In this document: piece by piece, positions 63,842 to 64,000 of the stretch | Layout: the number at the start of each line of letters is the position of its first letter | Position numbering within the stretch: the first letter of the stretch is position 1 | The notes under the pieces: generated by a model | What the model saw: only the letters and a program-made list of their open reading frames with translations | Databases searched by the model: none | Told to the model about the DNA's origin: nothing | Program-made: the position numbers and the translations under genes | Origin: Myxococcus hansupus | Lineage (GTDB): Bacteria > Myxococcota > Myxococcia > Myxococcales > Myxococcaceae | Direction: 5' to 3' | Assembly: GCF_000280925.3 (NCBI RefSeq) | Contig: NZ_CP012109.1 | Coordinates: forward strand, 682,001-746,000 | DNA: 64,000 bases

Positions 63842-64000
63842 GTGATTGATTCCTTTGGGTGCGACGTCGAACACAAGCCGGGCGTCCCTGGCACTGAGTC
63901 CAGGCACACCCTGCTCACGCGGGCGCTCGCCGGGTTTGGAAGAGGCGACCGGCGCCCACGAATTACATCATAAATTTAAAATACCTTGTTCGCCATGATT

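Overview
The window is about 70% GC, and its genes are those of a fruiting myxobacterium, most likely Myxococcaceae (Myxococcus, Corallococcus or Pyxidicoccus). Pointers are a Ser/Thr kinase with TPRs, a MYXO-CTERM-type tail on a subtilisin lipoprotein, a TIGR02996-type protein, a DUF4236 protein, a spore-coat-U protein, many lipoproteins with Asp/Ala/Gly-rich linkers, and frequent TTG/GTG starts. No rRNA, CRISPR array, intact insertion sequence or prophage was seen.

Layout. 1-24.7 kb is mostly compact chromosomal backbone: a receiver-like fragment, ChbG-type deacetylase, lipoprotein esterase, TPR kinase, an SsnA-like amidohydrolase that has lost metal ligands, exported peroxiredoxin, N-acetyltransferase, glycosyltransferase, ClC transporter, acyl desaturase, site-2-type protease, dihydrouridine synthase, GH1 glycosidase, histone-H1-like protein, RqcH/NFACT protein, SprT-like protease, pyruvate kinase, HD-GYP protein, ribulose-phosphate epimerase and a response regulator. 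A tRNA-Pro(CGG) with its own promoter and terminator follows at 25.0 kb.

25-43.8 kb is a worn accessory region. It holds a propeller-like frame cut by two TAA codons, two fragments of one IS91-type transposase, a dispersed repeat, a split zinc-ribbon gene, a dead copy of a lipoprotein gene whose intact relative lies at 47 kb, a P-loop kinase remnant and a gene of clearly lower GC. Between these are intact genes: the subtilisin, a MarR/VOC divergent pair with a clear operator, a DUF4236 protein, an M57-type protease, a NucS-like nuclease, an AlkD-like repair protein, and a TPR gene facing an unknown gene across an inverted repeat.

44-64 kb is dominated by envelope and secreted proteins: GH114-type glycosidase, spore-coat-U protein, carboxypeptidase-regulatory-repeat lipoprotein, RCC1-propeller lipoprotein, two class-C-beta-lactamase-fold hydrolases (one with tandem repeats like those of polyglycine hydrolases), a cysteine-rich lipoprotein with a 21-bp-repeat linker, a discoidin-PKD-esterase and an alpha-carbonic anhydrase. 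Most are single genes on alternating strands, several separated by strong hairpins, so this is a set of independently expressed surface and secreted functions rather than one operon.

I did not find a single clear new multi-gene system. The best leads are the facing pair at 42.5-43.8 kb, the repeat-flanked H1-like promoter at 17.4 kb, the demetallated SsnA-like protein, the inverted duplicate lipoprotein genes, and the frame interrupted twice in the same TTCTAAC context. Several one-base lesions in small genes should be confirmed in the raw reads before biology is built on them.
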